Positions 7,813-16,342 of a DNA stretch of 64,000 bases are shown here, piece after piece; within the stretch, counting starts at the first letter, position 1, and every line of letters begins with the position of its first letter. The stretch is taken from NCBI GenBank assembly GCA_902809935.1, contig LR778134.1, positions 124,001 through 188,000 of the forward strand, read 5' to 3'. The notes beneath the pieces are model-generated. The model saw only the letters and a list, made by a program, of their open reading frames with translations. It was not told the DNA's origin and made no database searches. Source of the DNA: Ruminococcaceae bacterium BL-4 (lineage in GTDB: Bacteria > Bacillota > Clostridia > Oscillospirales > Acutalibacteraceae). The position numbers were made by a program, and so were the translations under genes.

Positions 7813-7878
7813 CCAACGCATAATTATCTGCATGCAGAACAAACTAAACGTATCCCAAATAAAAAAGAGGTGCTTAAT

Positions 7879-8217
7879 ATGTCGAATCTGCATTGCAGTG
7901 TAACCGATTGTGCAAATAATAGCCAGAATTTCTGCTGCCGCCCGGATATTAAAGTGGTCGGCAAATGTGCCTGTGGCTGCGAACAAACCAGCTGCAACGA
8001 TTTTCAGAAGCGCCAGGGTGCTTCTAATTCTACGGCCGGTACTTCCGATCCTAACGAGAGCTTAGATGTCCACTGTGAGGCTGAAAACTGTTCTTATAAC
8101 AAGAGAGGATATTGTGATGCCTCCAATATACAAATGACCAGCTGCTCAACGCATGGCTGCACCGATTGTAAATCTGAAACTGCCTGCTTCACCTTTAAGA
8201 TGCAGCAATCCCGTTAA
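7879..8217 (+). CDS. Protein with two DUF1540 cysteine-rich repeats
   Basis: This 112-aa protein carries two copies of the DUF1540 module (about residues 4-45 and 60-110), each with C-x3-4-C, an internal N-N/Y segment and further Cys residues (HCSVTDCANN..., HCEAENCSYN...). The Cys pattern suggests zinc or another metal. The family is widespread in Clostridia, its function is unknown, and some members are sporulation-associated. ATG 7879 is preceded by AAGAGG. A GTG nine bases earlier overlaps the SD and is rejected. A terminator follows directly. Confidence 0.88.
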   Translation: MSNLHCSVTDCANNSQNFCCRPDIKVVGKCACGCEQTSCNDFQKRQGASNSTAGTSDPNESLDVHCEAENCSYNKRGYCDASNIQMTSCSTHGCTDCKSETACFTFKMQQSR

Positions 8218-8226
8218 ATTTAAAAA

Positions 8227-8262
8227 GGGCTTTGAAAGAAAACTCTTTCAAAGCCCTTTCGC
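8227..8262. terminator. Terminator between DUF1540 gene and sirtuin gene
   Basis: The 13-bp perfect stem GGGCTTTGAAAGA/TCTTTCAAAGCCC (8227-8239 with 8244-8256) is A-flanked on the left and T-rich on the right, and serves both convergent genes. Confidence 0.88.
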
Positions 8263-8263
8263 T

Positions 8264-8989
8264 TTATTCTACATGAATTTGTTCCAATACTTCTCCTACC
8301 GGTGCATGAATGACCAGATCTGCCCGTCGATCTGCTGAAGTCTCGGATTTATTGATTAAAATGAGACGGTGTCCACGGTAATAATCGATCAGAGACGCCG
8401 CTGGATACACAACCAAAGAAGTTCCTGCGATAATCAACATATCTGCAGCAGAAATGACTGCAAGCGCTCCGTCAATCGTATCACTGTCAAGTCCTTCTTC
8501 ATAAAGCACCACATCGGGTTTAATGGTTCCACCGCAGCTGCAGTGCGGAATTCCTTTGCTCTTTCGAATAGAATCCATCTCATAGAACTTATGGCATCGC
8601 TCACAATAATTACGCAAAACACTGCCGTGTAATTCATAGACTTTTTGGCTGCCGGCCGCTTGATGCAGGCCATCAATATTCTGCGTAACAACTGCTGAGA
8701 GTTTTCCTGCCTTCTCCATTTCGGCCAACTTACGATGGGCCGCATTTGGTTTTGCATCAGGATAAAGAAGTTTATCCCGATAAAAATCAAAAAATTCTTC
8801 CGGATGCTGCCTATAAAAACTATGGCTGAGCATTACCTCCGGAGGATATTTATATTTCTGATGATAAAGACCGTCTACACTGCGAAAATCTGGAATTCCG
8901 CTCTCAGTCGAAACACCTGCTCCGCCAAAAAAGACGATCCGTTTACTCTGGTCGATCATATTCTGCAATTCTTCCAGTTCTTTTTTCAT
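8264..8989 (-). CDS. cobB: SIR2-family NAD-dependent protein deacylase (sirtuin)
   Basis: This 241-aa sirtuin removes acyl groups from lysines using NAD+. Diagnostic motifs are GGAGVSTESGIPDFRS (NAD pocket), TQNIDGLHQAAG, the catalytic histidine in ELHGSV, and two zinc Cys pairs (CERC and CSCGG). The late motif IIAGTSLVVYPAASL also fits. ATG 8989 has a strong AGGAGG SD. The 14 codons upstream lack support. Deacetylase versus desuccinylase cannot be settled. The start region FRSVDGLYHQKYKYPPE lacks an obvious Tyr-x2-Arg pair of the desuccinylase class, so a deacetylase is favoured. Confidence 0.93.
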   Translation of the reverse strand: MKKELEELQNMIDQSKRIVFFGGAGVSTESGIPDFRSVDGLYHQKYKYPPEVMLSHSFYRQHPEEFFDFYRDKLLYPDAKPNAAHRKLAEMEKAGKLSAVVTQNIDGLHQAAGSQKVYELHGSVLRNYCERCHKFYEMDSIRKSKGIPHCSCGGTIKPDVVLYEEGLDSDTIDGALAVISAADMLIIAGTSLVVYPAASLIDYYRGHRLILINKSETSADRRADLVIHAPVGEVLEQIHVE

Positions 8990-9066
8990 CGAAGACTGCC
9001 TCCTTTTTCGAATAATTTCAGTATAGCACAATTTTGAAAGTTCTGTGCAAAAATCCCCTTTTCTGT

Positions 9067-9095
9067 TTGTTTTTTGCTTTATTTTATGGTAACAT
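9067..9095 (+). promoter_or_regulatory. Candidate promoter of GyrI-like gene
   Basis: -35 TTGTTT (9067-9072), 17-base spacer, -10 TAACAT (9090-9095). A moderate match to the vegetative consensus, 38 bases before the start codon. Confidence 0.4.
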
Positions 9096-9132
9096 CAGGA
9101 ATAGGAGAATATGTTTTGGAGGTGCCGTTCAA

Positions 9133-9765
9133 ATGGCCTTCGATTATAAAAAAGAATATAAAGAATTTTATCTGCCAAAAAACAAACCGGAGATTATCGA
9201 CATTCCAACAATGAATTTTATTGCGGTTCGCGGAAAAGGAAACCCAAACGAAGTTGACGGAGAATATAAAGCCGCCATGAGCCTGCTCTACGGAATTGCT
9301 TTTACGATCAAAATGAGTAAAAAAAGCGGTCATGTCTTGGACGGCTATTTTGACTATGTGGTACCACCATTAGAAGGATTTTGGTGGCAGGACAACATCA
9401 GTGGAATCGATTATCTTCATAAGGAAACTTATCAATGGATCTCTCTTATTCGTCTGCCTGATTTTGTAAAAAAATCAGATTTTGACTGGGCAGTTGCAGA
9501 AGCTTCCCGGAAAAAGAAAACCGATTTTTCCAAAGCAGAATTCTTAACCTACCATGAAGGTCTTTGCGTACAGTGTATGCATATTGGTCCTTTTGATGAC
9601 GAACCGAAAACGATTGCTTTAATGGAACAATTTGCGAAAGACCTGGGATATGCGATTGATATCACTCCTTCCCGCTATCATCATGAAATCTATTTAAGCG
9701 ATGCAAGAAGATGTAATCCGCAAAAACTTCGGACTGTGATCCGGTATCCGGTCAAAAAGCTTTAA
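9133..9765 (+). CDS. GyrI-like small-molecule-binding domain protein
   Basis: This 210-aa protein has a GyrI-like (SRPBCC-distinct, AraC effector-type) domain and no DNA-binding domain. It begins MAFDYKKEYKEFYLPKNKPE. The segment IIDIPTMNFIAVRGKGNPNE and the later CVQCMHIGPFDDEP match the doubled beta-alpha-beta fold of these proteins, and HHEIYLSDARRCNPQKLRT is the usual ending in Clostridia. Related stand-alone proteins bind hydrophobic drugs or have hydrolase activity. The role here is unknown. SD GGAGGTG precedes ATG 9133; the longer frame from 9034 has no support. Confidence 0.82.
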   Translation: MAFDYKKEYKEFYLPKNKPEIIDIPTMNFIAVRGKGNPNEVDGEYKAAMSLLYGIAFTIKMSKKSGHVLDGYFDYVVPPLEGFWWQDNISGIDYLHKETYQWISLIRLPDFVKKSDFDWAVAEASRKKKTDFSKAEFLTYHEGLCVQCMHIGPFDDEPKTIALMEQFAKDLGYAIDITPSRYHHEIYLSDARRCNPQKLRTVIRYPVKKL

Positions 9766-9775
9766 AAGAACAGAA

Positions 9776-9811
9776 AAAGTGCGACGGAAAATTTTCCGCC
9801 GCACTTTTTTT
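9776..9811. terminator. Terminator between GyrI-like gene and htpG
   Basis: A 15-base stem with one mismatch (9776-9790 with 9793-9807) is followed by a T run. It lies between convergent genes. Confidence 0.85.
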
Positions 9812-9843
9812 AGCTTTTTCCTTACCCTGCGATTCTGTTATCT

Positions 9844-11748
9844 TTAAACCATCAGATCACAAATAGCATTACTAAACGCCACCGGATCAGAAATCGGAAC
9901 GCCCTCGATCAAAAGCGCCTGATTATAAAGCAGTTTAGAATATTTCTTAAGCTTTTCAGGATCCTCTTTGTAAAGCTCCTGCAGCTTTGTAAAGACGGGA
10001 TGATTTGCGTTGAGCTCCAACACACGCTGTGCCTTTACATTGCCTTTTTCTTCTCCAGGCATAGAATTCAGCACTTTTTCCATCTCAATTGACAGAGCGC
10101 CATCTGTAGAAAGGCAAACCGGATGGCTCTTTAATTTCTGCGAAACAATTACCTGCTTCACTTCATCTCCAAGATCATCTTTCATCGTATTGAGCAGATC
10201 TTTGTTTTCTTCGACTAGCTTTTTAGCTGTCTCTTTTTCTTCTTCTGTCTCCAAGCCGAGATCATTGTCGGAAACGGATTTAAATTCTTTATCATTATAT
10301 TTTGCAAGAATCTTGAGCGCAAACTCATCAACGCCCTCAGTCAGATACAAAATCTCGTAATCTCTTTCTTTCAGTGCTTCTGTCTGCGGCAACAGATCTA
10401 CTTTGGCAACGCTGTCTCCGGAAGCATAATAAATATATTTCTGGTCCTCTTTCATCCTGGAAACATATTCTTGGAGCGTAACCATCTTTTTCTCTTTACT
10501 GGACCAGAACATCAACAGATCCTGCAAAAGTTCTTTCTGCTGGCCAAAGTTCGCATAGACCCCATATTTTAACTGCAACCCAAAAGCTTTAAAGAATTTC
10601 TCGTAATTTTCGCGGTCATTTTTGAGCATATTTTGCAGCTCTTCCTTGATTTTTTTCTCAAGGCGGCCTTCAATCAATTTCATCTGACGGTCATGCTGCA
10701 GCATCTCACGCGAAATATTGAGTGACAGATCCTGACTGTCTACAAGGCCCTGCACAAAGCTAAAGCAGTCCGGCAGCAGATCTGCACACTTATCCATGAT
10801 CAAAACGCCGTTAGAATAAAGCTGCAGTCCCTTTTCATAGCTCTTGCTGTAATAGTCATAGCTCGCGTGACTTGGGATAAAGAGCAGAGCATCATAAGTA
10901 GCAGTTCCTTCGGTACTGCTGCGAATAATTTTGAGCGGCTTTTCATAATCGAAAAATTTATCCCGATAAAACTGCTCATACTCTTCGTTTGTCACTTCGT
11001 TCTTATTTTTACGCCAAATCGGCACCATGGAATTAAGTGTCTCGAGCTCTGTATAGGTCTCGTATTCCGGTTCCGCATCCTTCGGGGCATCTGCCGGCTT
11101 CTCTTTCATGCGGCTCTTTTCAAGCTCCATCTTAATTGGGTAGCGAATATAATCGCTGTATTTCTTCACAAGACGCTTAATCGTAAATCCATCAAGATAC
11201 TGGTTATAGGATTCTTCTTCCGAATTCTCCGGCATCAAATACAAGGTAATTTTTGTGCCACGCTCTTCTTTTTCACAGGAGTCAACTGTATATCCCTCTA
11301 CACCGCTGCTCTCCCATTTCCATGCTTCGTCGCTGCCATAGGCCTTGCTCTCTACCACTACTTTGGAACTAACCATAAACGCCGCATAGAATCCAACACC
11401 AAATTGTCCGATAATATCAATATTATCGGATTTTTCATTGTTTTTCTTAAAATCAAGTGAACCGGATTTTGCAATCGTACCCAGATTGTTCTCCAGATCT
11501 TCCTTTGTCATGCCGCAGCCGTTATCTTCAACCGTCAACGTACGATTTTCTTTGTCTGCCGTAATCCGAATCTCAAAATCGTCTCTGGAAAGACCTGTAT
11601 CGCCATCCTGCAGCGTCTTATAATAAAGCTTATCAATGGCATCGCTCGCATTACTGATTAACTCTCGTAAAAAAATCTCTTTGTGCGTATAAATAGAATG
11701 AATCATCAGATCCAAAAGCCGTTTTGATTCTGCCTTAAATTGCTTCAT
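9844..11748 (-). CDS. htpG: Molecular chaperone HtpG (Hsp90)
   Basis: This 634-aa bacterial Hsp90 is an ATP-driven dimeric chaperone in the cytoplasm. The GHKL ATPase domain shows [22 protein letters not shown] and [12 protein letters not shown]. The middle domain contains [17 protein letters not shown] in the form [18 protein letters not shown]. The C-terminal dimerisation domain follows. The length is full. It begins [21 protein letters not shown] promoter followed by an HrcA-type CIRCE operator lies directly upstream, so heat-shock control by HrcA is expected. That differs from B. subtilis, where htpG is not in the HrcA regulon. Confidence 0.97.
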   Translation of the reverse strand: MKQFKAESKRLLDLMIHSIYTHKEIFLRELISNASDAIDKLYYKTLQDGDTGLSRDDFEIRITADKENRTLTVEDNGCGMTKEDLENNLGTIAKSGSLDFKKNNEKSDNIDIIGQFGVGFYAAFMVSSKVVVESKAYGSDEAWKWESSGVEGYTVDSCEKEERGTKITLYLMPENSEEESYNQYLDGFTIKRLVKKYSDYIRYPIKMELEKSRMKEKPADAPKDAEPEYETYTELETLNSMVPIWRKNKNEVTNEEYEQFYRDKFFDYEKPLKIIRSSTEGTATYDALLFIPSHASYDYYSKSYEKGLQLYSNGVLIMDKCADLLPDCFSFVQGLVDSQDLSLNISREMLQHDRQMKLIEGRLEKKIKEELQNMLKNDRENYEKFFKAFGLQLKYGVYANFGQQKELLQDLLMFWSSKEKKMVTLQEYVSRMKEDQKYIYYASGDSVAKVDLLPQTEALKERDYEILYLTEGVDEFALKILAKYNDKEFKSVSDNDLGLETEEEKETAKKLVEENKDLLNTMKDDLGDEVKQVIVSQKLKSHPVCLSTDGALSIEMEKVLNSMPGEEKGNVKAQRVLELNANHPVFTKLQELYKEDPEKLKKYSKLLYNQALLIEGVPISDPVAFSNAICDLMV

Positions 11749-11781
11749 GATCGATCAACCTCTTCTTGCATATTTTTAATT

Positions 11782-11808
11782 TTAGCACTCTTTACCTTTA
11801 AGTGCTAA
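11782..11808. promoter_or_regulatory. CIRCE operator (HrcA binding site) of htpG
   Basis: The inverted repeat TTAGCACTC-N9-AAGTGCTAA matches the CIRCE consensus TTAGCACTC-N9-GAGTGCTAA with one mismatch. It lies just downstream of the htpG -10 box, across the predicted transcription start. Confidence 0.88.
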
Positions 11809-11811
11809 ATC

Positions 11812-11840
11812 ATTGTAGCGCAAATTTCCTTATTTTTCAA
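11812..11840 (-). promoter_or_regulatory. Promoter of htpG
   Basis: -35 TTGAAA (11835-11840), 17-base spacer, -10 TACAAT (11812-11817) on the minus strand. The start falls inside the CIRCE element. Confidence 0.75.
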
Positions 11841-11920
11841 TGAATAAATTATGAATTTTCCATTTTGTAACAATCCTCTTTAAATAGAAGCCAAAAGCAA
11901 AAAAGAAAAACATTTAAATA

Positions 11921-11957
11921 AAAAAGCAGGCAGCAAAAAATGCTGCCTGCTTTTTTA
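11921..11957. terminator. Terminator of the CDF transporter gene
   Basis: The 15-bp stem AAAAAGCAGGCAGCA/TGCTGCCTGCTTTTT (11921-11935 with 11941-11955) overlaps the 3' end of the gene on the minus strand. Confidence 0.85.
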
Positions 11958-13142
11958 TTCTTCTGGTGCATCTGATGGAACATAATTATGATCCACCGTA
12001 ATCACGGCTCGATACTTCGGATCGAGTCCCTCAACCATTTTAACAACTTGATCATGCAAAACATCATCTTTTGTAGAAAAGCCAAAGGGGACACAAATAT
12101 CGAAGAGGACATTGCTGTGAGTCGTTCCCCAAACCACACGGAAATCATGCATCGTAATCTCTGGTGAAAGTAAGTGCAATGCGTCTTTTACGCGCTCTTT
12201 TAACTGATTGGTCCTCTCATCGTTGGTCACAATAGGGTCCATATGGATCACCAGCTGAATCCCCATTTCCGAATGAAGATCTTTTTCAATATTGTCGATC
12301 ATATCATGACTTTTCATAATATCCGCCTGAGCGTCCACTTCACAGTGCACACTTGCAAAAATATTTCCGGCGCCGTAATTATGCACCGTCAAATCATGCA
12401 TCCCCAAAACACCTGGGTATGCCATAATCCGATGATAGATTTCATCGACCATTTCTTTGCTGGGAGCAACCCCTAAAAGCGGATTGCTGGTATCTCGAAT
12501 CAAATGAATTCCTGTCAAAAAGACCATAATGGCAACTACAAGGCCCATATAGCCATCTAAATTAAATCCGGTCAGCGCCGTAAGAGCCATTCCAAGAAGA
12601 ATCGCCGACGTAGAAATTACATCATTGCGGCTGTCTACTGAATTTGCCAAAAGTGCTTCTGAAGAAATCGCCTTCCCCATCGAACGATAAAATAAGCACT
12701 GCCACAACTTTATCAAAATAGAAACAACCAAAACAGCAACCGTCAAAAAGCTAATCTCTGCTGGTTCCGGAGAAATGATCTTCAAAATAGATTCCTGTCC
12801 CAGTTGAAATCCCAGCGCTAAAATAGCAAAAGAAACAATCATCCCACTGATGTATTCTATTCTCTCATGCCCAAATGGATGTTCCGCATCAGCTGGCTTT
12901 TCCGCCAATTTAAATCCGACCAAGGTTACGATTGATGATGCGGAATCTGAAAGGTTGTTGACGGCATCCGCCACCACAGCGATACTGTGAAAAAGTGTTC
13001 CTGCGATAAACTTTAAAGCAGAGAGAAGCAAATTCGTTAAAATGCCCACTAATCCGGCAAATTTTCCGTAGCTTGCTCTAACCTTTATATCTGAGGTATT
13101 TTGATAATTTTTAATAAAATGCCGAATTAAAAACTGGATCAA
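11955..13142 (-). CDS. Cation diffusion facilitator family transporter
   Basis: This 395-aa CDF protein exports divalent metal ions (Zn, Fe, Mn or Co) in exchange for protons. About six membrane helices span residues 25-215, with the metal-site helix VADAVNNLSDSASS and the loop HPFGHERIEYI. A cytoplasmic ferredoxin-like domain follows (GVLGMHDLTVHNYGAG, ASVHCEVDAQADIMKSHDMI), and a second C-terminal repeat makes it longer than the usual 300 aa. The metal is not predictable. It lies downstream of an orphan fumarase beta gene, 32 bases away, probably in one transcript. Confidence 0.92.
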   Translation of the reverse strand: MIQFLIRHFIKNYQNTSDIKVRASYGKFAGLVGILTNLLLSALKFIAGTLFHSIAVVADAVNNLSDSASSIVTLVGFKLAEKPADAEHPFGHERIEYISGMIVSFAILALGFQLGQESILKIISPEPAEISFLTVAVLVVSILIKLWQCLFYRSMGKAISSEALLANSVDSRNDVISTSAILLGMALTALTGFNLDGYMGLVVAIMVFLTGIHLIRDTSNPLLGVAPSKEMVDEIYHRIMAYPGVLGMHDLTVHNYGAGNIFASVHCEVDAQADIMKSHDMIDNIEKDLHSEMGIQLVIHMDPIVTNDERTNQLKERVKDALHLLSPEITMHDFRVVWGTTHSNVLFDICVPFGFSTKDDVLHDQVVKMVEGLDPKYRAVITVDHNYVPSDAPEE

Positions 13143-13174
13143 ATCAATCGCCTCACAACGAATTCAAAAGTCAT

Positions 13175-13708
13175 TTAGGGCCTTTTAAATAGATTCCCGC
13201 CATGGCAGTCGATTGCCGTAATCAATGGAAAATCTTCTACCTCTAGGCGTTTAATACTTTCACAGCCCAAATCATCAAAAGCAATCACATCTTGCTTTTT
13301 GATACAGCGGCAGGCAAGTGCTCCTGCTCCGCCGATTGCACAAAGATAGACTGCCTGATTCCGGCAGATTGCTTCGCATACTTCCGGACTGCGGCCACCC
13401 TTCCCAATCATACATTTAAGTCCCAAATCGAGCAGACGTGGTGAAAAAACATCCATTCTGGTGCTGGTAGTTGGCCCACAGGAACCAGTTGCTAAGCCTT
13501 TCGGAGCAGGTGTTGCACCTGCATAATAAATAGTCGCCCCCAAAAGTTCGAACGGCAGCTTTTTCCCCTGATCGATCAAATCAATCATCCTCTTATGAGC
13601 TGCATCGCGAGCCGTATAAATAATACCGCTTAAAAGCACATTGTCTCCCGCATGAAGAGTCGGAGCTAGTTTGACCATTTGTTGTGCATTAATTCTGATT
13701 TTTTCCAT
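13175..13708 (-). CDS. fumB: Class I fumarate hydratase, beta (C-terminal) subunit, without adjacent alpha
   Basis: This 177-aa protein is the C-terminal domain subunit of [4Fe-4S] fumarases and related L(+)-tartrate dehydratases. Diagnostic blocks are DNVLLSGIIYTARDAAHKR, YYAGATPAPKGLATGSCGPTTSTRMD and KGGRSPEVCEA. Two-subunit enzymes need the alpha chain that carries the cluster ligands, and alpha normally lies directly upstream. Here ftsZ is upstream and a CDF gene downstream, so alpha must be elsewhere or missing. ATG 13708 has a GAGGAG SD; the TTG seven codons earlier is less likely. L(+)-tartrate dehydratase beta is the alternative. Confidence 0.88.
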   Translation of the reverse strand: MEKIRINAQQMVKLAPTLHAGDNVLLSGIIYTARDAAHKRMIDLIDQGKKLPFELLGATIYYAGATPAPKGLATGSCGPTTSTRMDVFSPRLLDLGLKCMIGKGGRSPEVCEAICRNQAVYLCAIGGAGALACRCIKKQDVIAFDDLGCESIKRLEVEDFPLITAIDCHGGNLFKRP

Positions 13709-13760
13709 TTTATAATCTCTCCTCTTCAAAAATTTGAATTAAAAAATATAGAATAGAGAA

Positions 13761-13790
13761 AGGAGACGGGCGCTTTCGCGTCCGTCTCCG
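13761..13790 (-). terminator. Possible weak terminator hairpin after ftsZ
   Basis: GGAGACGGGCGC pairs with GCGTCCGTCTCC (with G-T pairs) around a TTTC loop. The T run on the minus strand is interrupted, so termination may be partial and fumB-CDF could be read through from ftsZ. Confidence 0.5.
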
Positions 13791-13808
13791 AAAGATTCTC
13801 AAAAGCTT

Positions 13809-14957
13809 TTATTTACGATTGAAGATTGACATGATATCCACATAATCATCGTCTTCTTCAGAAGAACTCGGTGCTTTGTCAACTGCTCTTCCCGTACTGC
13901 GAGGAGCAGCGGATGCTGCTGCCTGCTGCTGACGTCTTGCAGAAGAAGCTGCCATAGGTGGAATATCAATGTCCAAATCAGCATCCGGATCAGAACCATC
14001 ATGGGTTGCAAAGCCGGTTGCAACGACTGTTACAGTCATTTCATCATCCATATTCTCATCAAAAGCAGCGCCCCAAATAATATTGGCATCCTTATGTGCC
14101 TGCTCAGAGATCATGGAAGATGCAGTCTCAATCTCATCCAAACCAATATCCGGAGAGGAAGTAATATTAATAATAACACCCTTTGCCCCAGCAATAGAGG
14201 TTTCCAACAGCGGGCTGGAAATTGCCATACTGGCAGCAGTTTCAGCCTTATCTTTGCCAGAAGCATGGCCAACGCCCATATGTGCATAGCCGGCATCTTT
14301 CATAACAGAAGTAACATCAGCAAAATCAAGGTTGACAAGACCCGGAAGCTTAATCAAATCAGAAATACTCTGAACGCCCTGACGCAAAACATCATCTGCA
14401 ACTGCAAATGCGTTCAGCAGTGTGATACGCTGTTCAGAAACTAATTTCAAGCGCTCATTTGGAATCACAACCAAAGAATCGACATGCTCTTTCAGATTGG
14501 CAATTCCTTCATCAGCCTGAGCCATCCGAACCTTTCCTTCAAAAGCAAAAGGTTTTGTGACGATTCCAATAGTAAGAATCCCCATATCTCTTGCAATTTC
14601 AGCTACGATAGGTGCAGCACCAGTACCGGTGCCGCCGCCCATGCCAGCAGTAATAAAGACCATATCACTGCCGCGAATTGCAGCAGAAATTGCCTCGCGG
14701 CTTTCGTCTGCGGCTTTGCTGCCAATTTCAGGCTTGCTGCCCGCACCTTTTCCGTGCGTAACCTTTTCGCCAATTTGAATCTTCTGAGTGGCTTTCGAAC
14801 GATAAAGCGCCTGCTTATCTGTATTCACTGTGATAAATTCAACGCCCTGCACGCCGGAGTTGACCATTCGATCAACTGCATTTCCGCCGCCGCCGCCGAC
14901 ACCGACGACCTTAATTTGAACAATATTATCGAAATCGTTATCAATTTCAAAAGGCAT
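13809..14957 (-). CDS. ftsZ: Cell division protein FtsZ
   Basis: This 382-aa tubulin-like GTPase forms the Z ring. The N-terminal glycine-rich strand [15 protein letters not shown], the tubulin signature [16 protein letters not shown] and the T7 synergy loop [11 protein letters not shown] are intact. A variable linker (about 320-365, Ala/Ser/Asp-rich) leads to a C-terminal peptide [12 protein letters not shown], which binds membrane anchors. No ftsA is adjacent, so SepF or an unlinked FtsA must tether the ring. It is separated by 188 bases from the upstream dcw genes. SD AAGGGGGAT precedes ATG. Confidence 0.98.
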   Translation of the reverse strand: MPFEIDNDFDNIVQIKVVGVGGGGGNAVDRMVNSGVQGVEFITVNTDKQALYRSKATQKIQIGEKVTHGKGAGSKPEIGSKAADESREAISAAIRGSDMVFITAGMGGGTGTGAAPIVAEIARDMGILTIGIVTKPFAFEGKVRMAQADEGIANLKEHVDSLVVIPNERLKLVSEQRITLLNAFAVADDVLRQGVQSISDLIKLPGLVNLDFADVTSVMKDAGYAHMGVGHASGKDKAETAASMAISSPLLETSIAGAKGVIINITSSPDIGLDEIETASSMISEQAHKDANIIWGAAFDENMDDEMTVTVVATGFATHDGSDPDADLDIDIPPMAASSARRQQQAAASAAPRSTGRAVDKAPSSSEEDDDYVDIMSIFNRK

Positions 14958-14990
14958 TTTTTAAATCCCCCTTAATGATGTACAATCCTA

Positions 14991-15015
14991 CATTTTACGG
15001 GGAACCCGTAAAATG
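14991..15015. repeat. Perfect inverted repeat in the ftsZ upstream region
   Basis: CATTTTACGGG-(GAA)-CCCGTAAAATG is an 11-bp perfect stem with a 3-base loop, 34 bases before the ftsZ start. No T run follows, so it is not a terminator. It is either an operator or a 5'-UTR hairpin. An AT-rich stretch with TATAAT on the minus strand (near 15033-15038) lies just upstream. The rest of the 188-base gap has nothing further. Confidence 0.6.
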
Positions 15016-15145
15016 ACCATTTCTTTTCTCAATTATATTTTACTTTATCACGTTTCACGATAAATTTCAACTATTTCAATTAGAAAATTCCGTAATTCAA
15101 AGAAGTTCTTCAAATGGTCCTTCTCATTTTAAAAATCGCATTGAA

Positions 15146-16312
15146 TTATTTGGTAGTTTCTCCCGCTTTAGGATCCGGAGTATAAACATCTTTTTTCGTA
15201 TAAATAGGATCTCCATCGGAATCATAAACGGTATTTCCATTGGCATCTACCGCAATATGATAGCTATCTTCTTTAGAAGATGAAGCGGTGTTTTGGGAGG
15301 AAACGGTGCTTGGGGAGGAACTTCCAGAAGAACTCGTTGCTGACGCAGAAGAAGTCTCTGAAGAAGGGCTAGCAGATGTGCTCGAACTTGTCGAAGAAGC
15401 CGAATCATCAATCTGCTGCGGATCATATGGTACATAGGCTTGATTATTTTCCTGAATGCTGGAAAGATCAATCACACCGGATGGAGAGCTCTGTAAATGA
15501 TTTGTCAAAATTTCCTGTGCAAAAGTCAATTTTCTCTGCATGTAAGTAGGTGTTCCTAATTTGAGTAAGAACTTGCTCTCAATCGTTACCGTCAGTTGAT
15601 ACTGGTCCGAAAGGTCCATCGCACTCACATTGCTGAGGCCCGACTGCTCAACTGCTTCTCCAAGCTGCCCGAATAAAGAACCTTCGTCCTCAGTCTCATA
15701 AGAGGCAGTTTCTCCCGGGACCACTTTTGTAAAGTTTAGTCCCTTGATTGTTGCAACCCCTTCCGGTACTGTATCTGAAAGCTGCAAAACCTTTCCTTTA
15801 CAAGATAAGATCACATACTGCCCATTATATTCCACTGCGCCGGCAACATCATCTTCTTGTACGCTGATCAATAATTTTCCAGGAAGCGACTTTGAAATTT
15901 TGGCTTGCCCGATATATGGTAATTTGTTTTCGATTGTTTTCTCTGCAAGATTCACATTTGCACGAAAAAGATTTTCTCCGTAATAAAGGCCGCTCGATTC
16001 TATGATCTGATCCGAGCTATATCGTGTGTCCCCTTCAATTACAATCTGGTCAACCCGGAACAGGACCGTCAGCGATAATGTGATAGCTGCCACTACCACA
16101 ATTAAAAAAGAAACAATATAAAAGATTCTTTTCTTTCGCCTATGTCTTCGTACCCGGTCATAAGGATCCTTTGGCACAGTCCTTTGCCTCTCCTTCGGAT
16201 ACTCCGGAACCTTTCGATCCGAATAGGCTCTGCGGGTCTCTGATGAAACCACACGTTTATTCTGATTTTCCGGCGAAACATTTCCTCGCCGATTTTTCTC
16301 ATTCCTGTTCAA
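15146..16312 (-). CDS. ftsQ: Cell division protein FtsQ/DivIB (POTRA domain)
   Basis: This 388-aa division protein is anchored by one helix at about residues 63-84 (FYIVSFLIVVVAAITLSLTV) after a basic cytoplasmic head. The external POTRA domain begins RVDQIVIEGDTRYSSDQII. The beta domain follows. The C-terminal tail (about 290-388) is unusually long and Ser/Thr/Ala-rich, ending in a DANGNTVYDSDGDPIYT-type segment. In the FtsQLB complex it regulates septal peptidoglycan synthesis. I chose TTG at 16312 because GGAGG lies 9 bases before it, whereas the ATG at 16339 overlaps the murA stop and has no SD. It is the last gene of the murA-containing run. Confidence 0.88.
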   Translation of the reverse strand: MNRNEKNRRGNVSPENQNKRVVSSETRRAYSDRKVPEYPKERQRTVPKDPYDRVRRHRRKKRIFYIVSFLIVVVAAITLSLTVLFRVDQIVIEGDTRYSSDQIIESSGLYYGENLFRANVNLAEKTIENKLPYIGQAKISKSLPGKLLISVQEDDVAGAVEYNGQYVILSCKGKVLQLSDTVPEGVATIKGLNFTKVVPGETASYETEDEGSLFGQLGEAVEQSGLSNVSAMDLSDQYQLTVTIESKFLLKLGTPTYMQRKLTFAQEILTNHLQSSPSGVIDLSSIQENNQAYVPYDPQQIDDSASSTSSSTSASPSSETSSASATSSSGSSSPSTVSSQNTASSSKEDSYHIAVDANGNTVYDSDGDPIYTKKDVYTPDPKAGETTK

Positions 16313-16342
16313 ATTTCCGATCCTCCAGATTTCGATCATCCA

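Noticed and set aside
10867-11460. Long plus-strand open frame of about 197 codons.
   Set aside because: It is antisense to htpG, with no SD and no recognisable domain; a shadow of the real gene.
14001-14975. Plus-strand frames of 147-163 codons opposite ftsZ.
   Set aside because: Composition reflects the antisense of a conserved gene; no start signals and no family.
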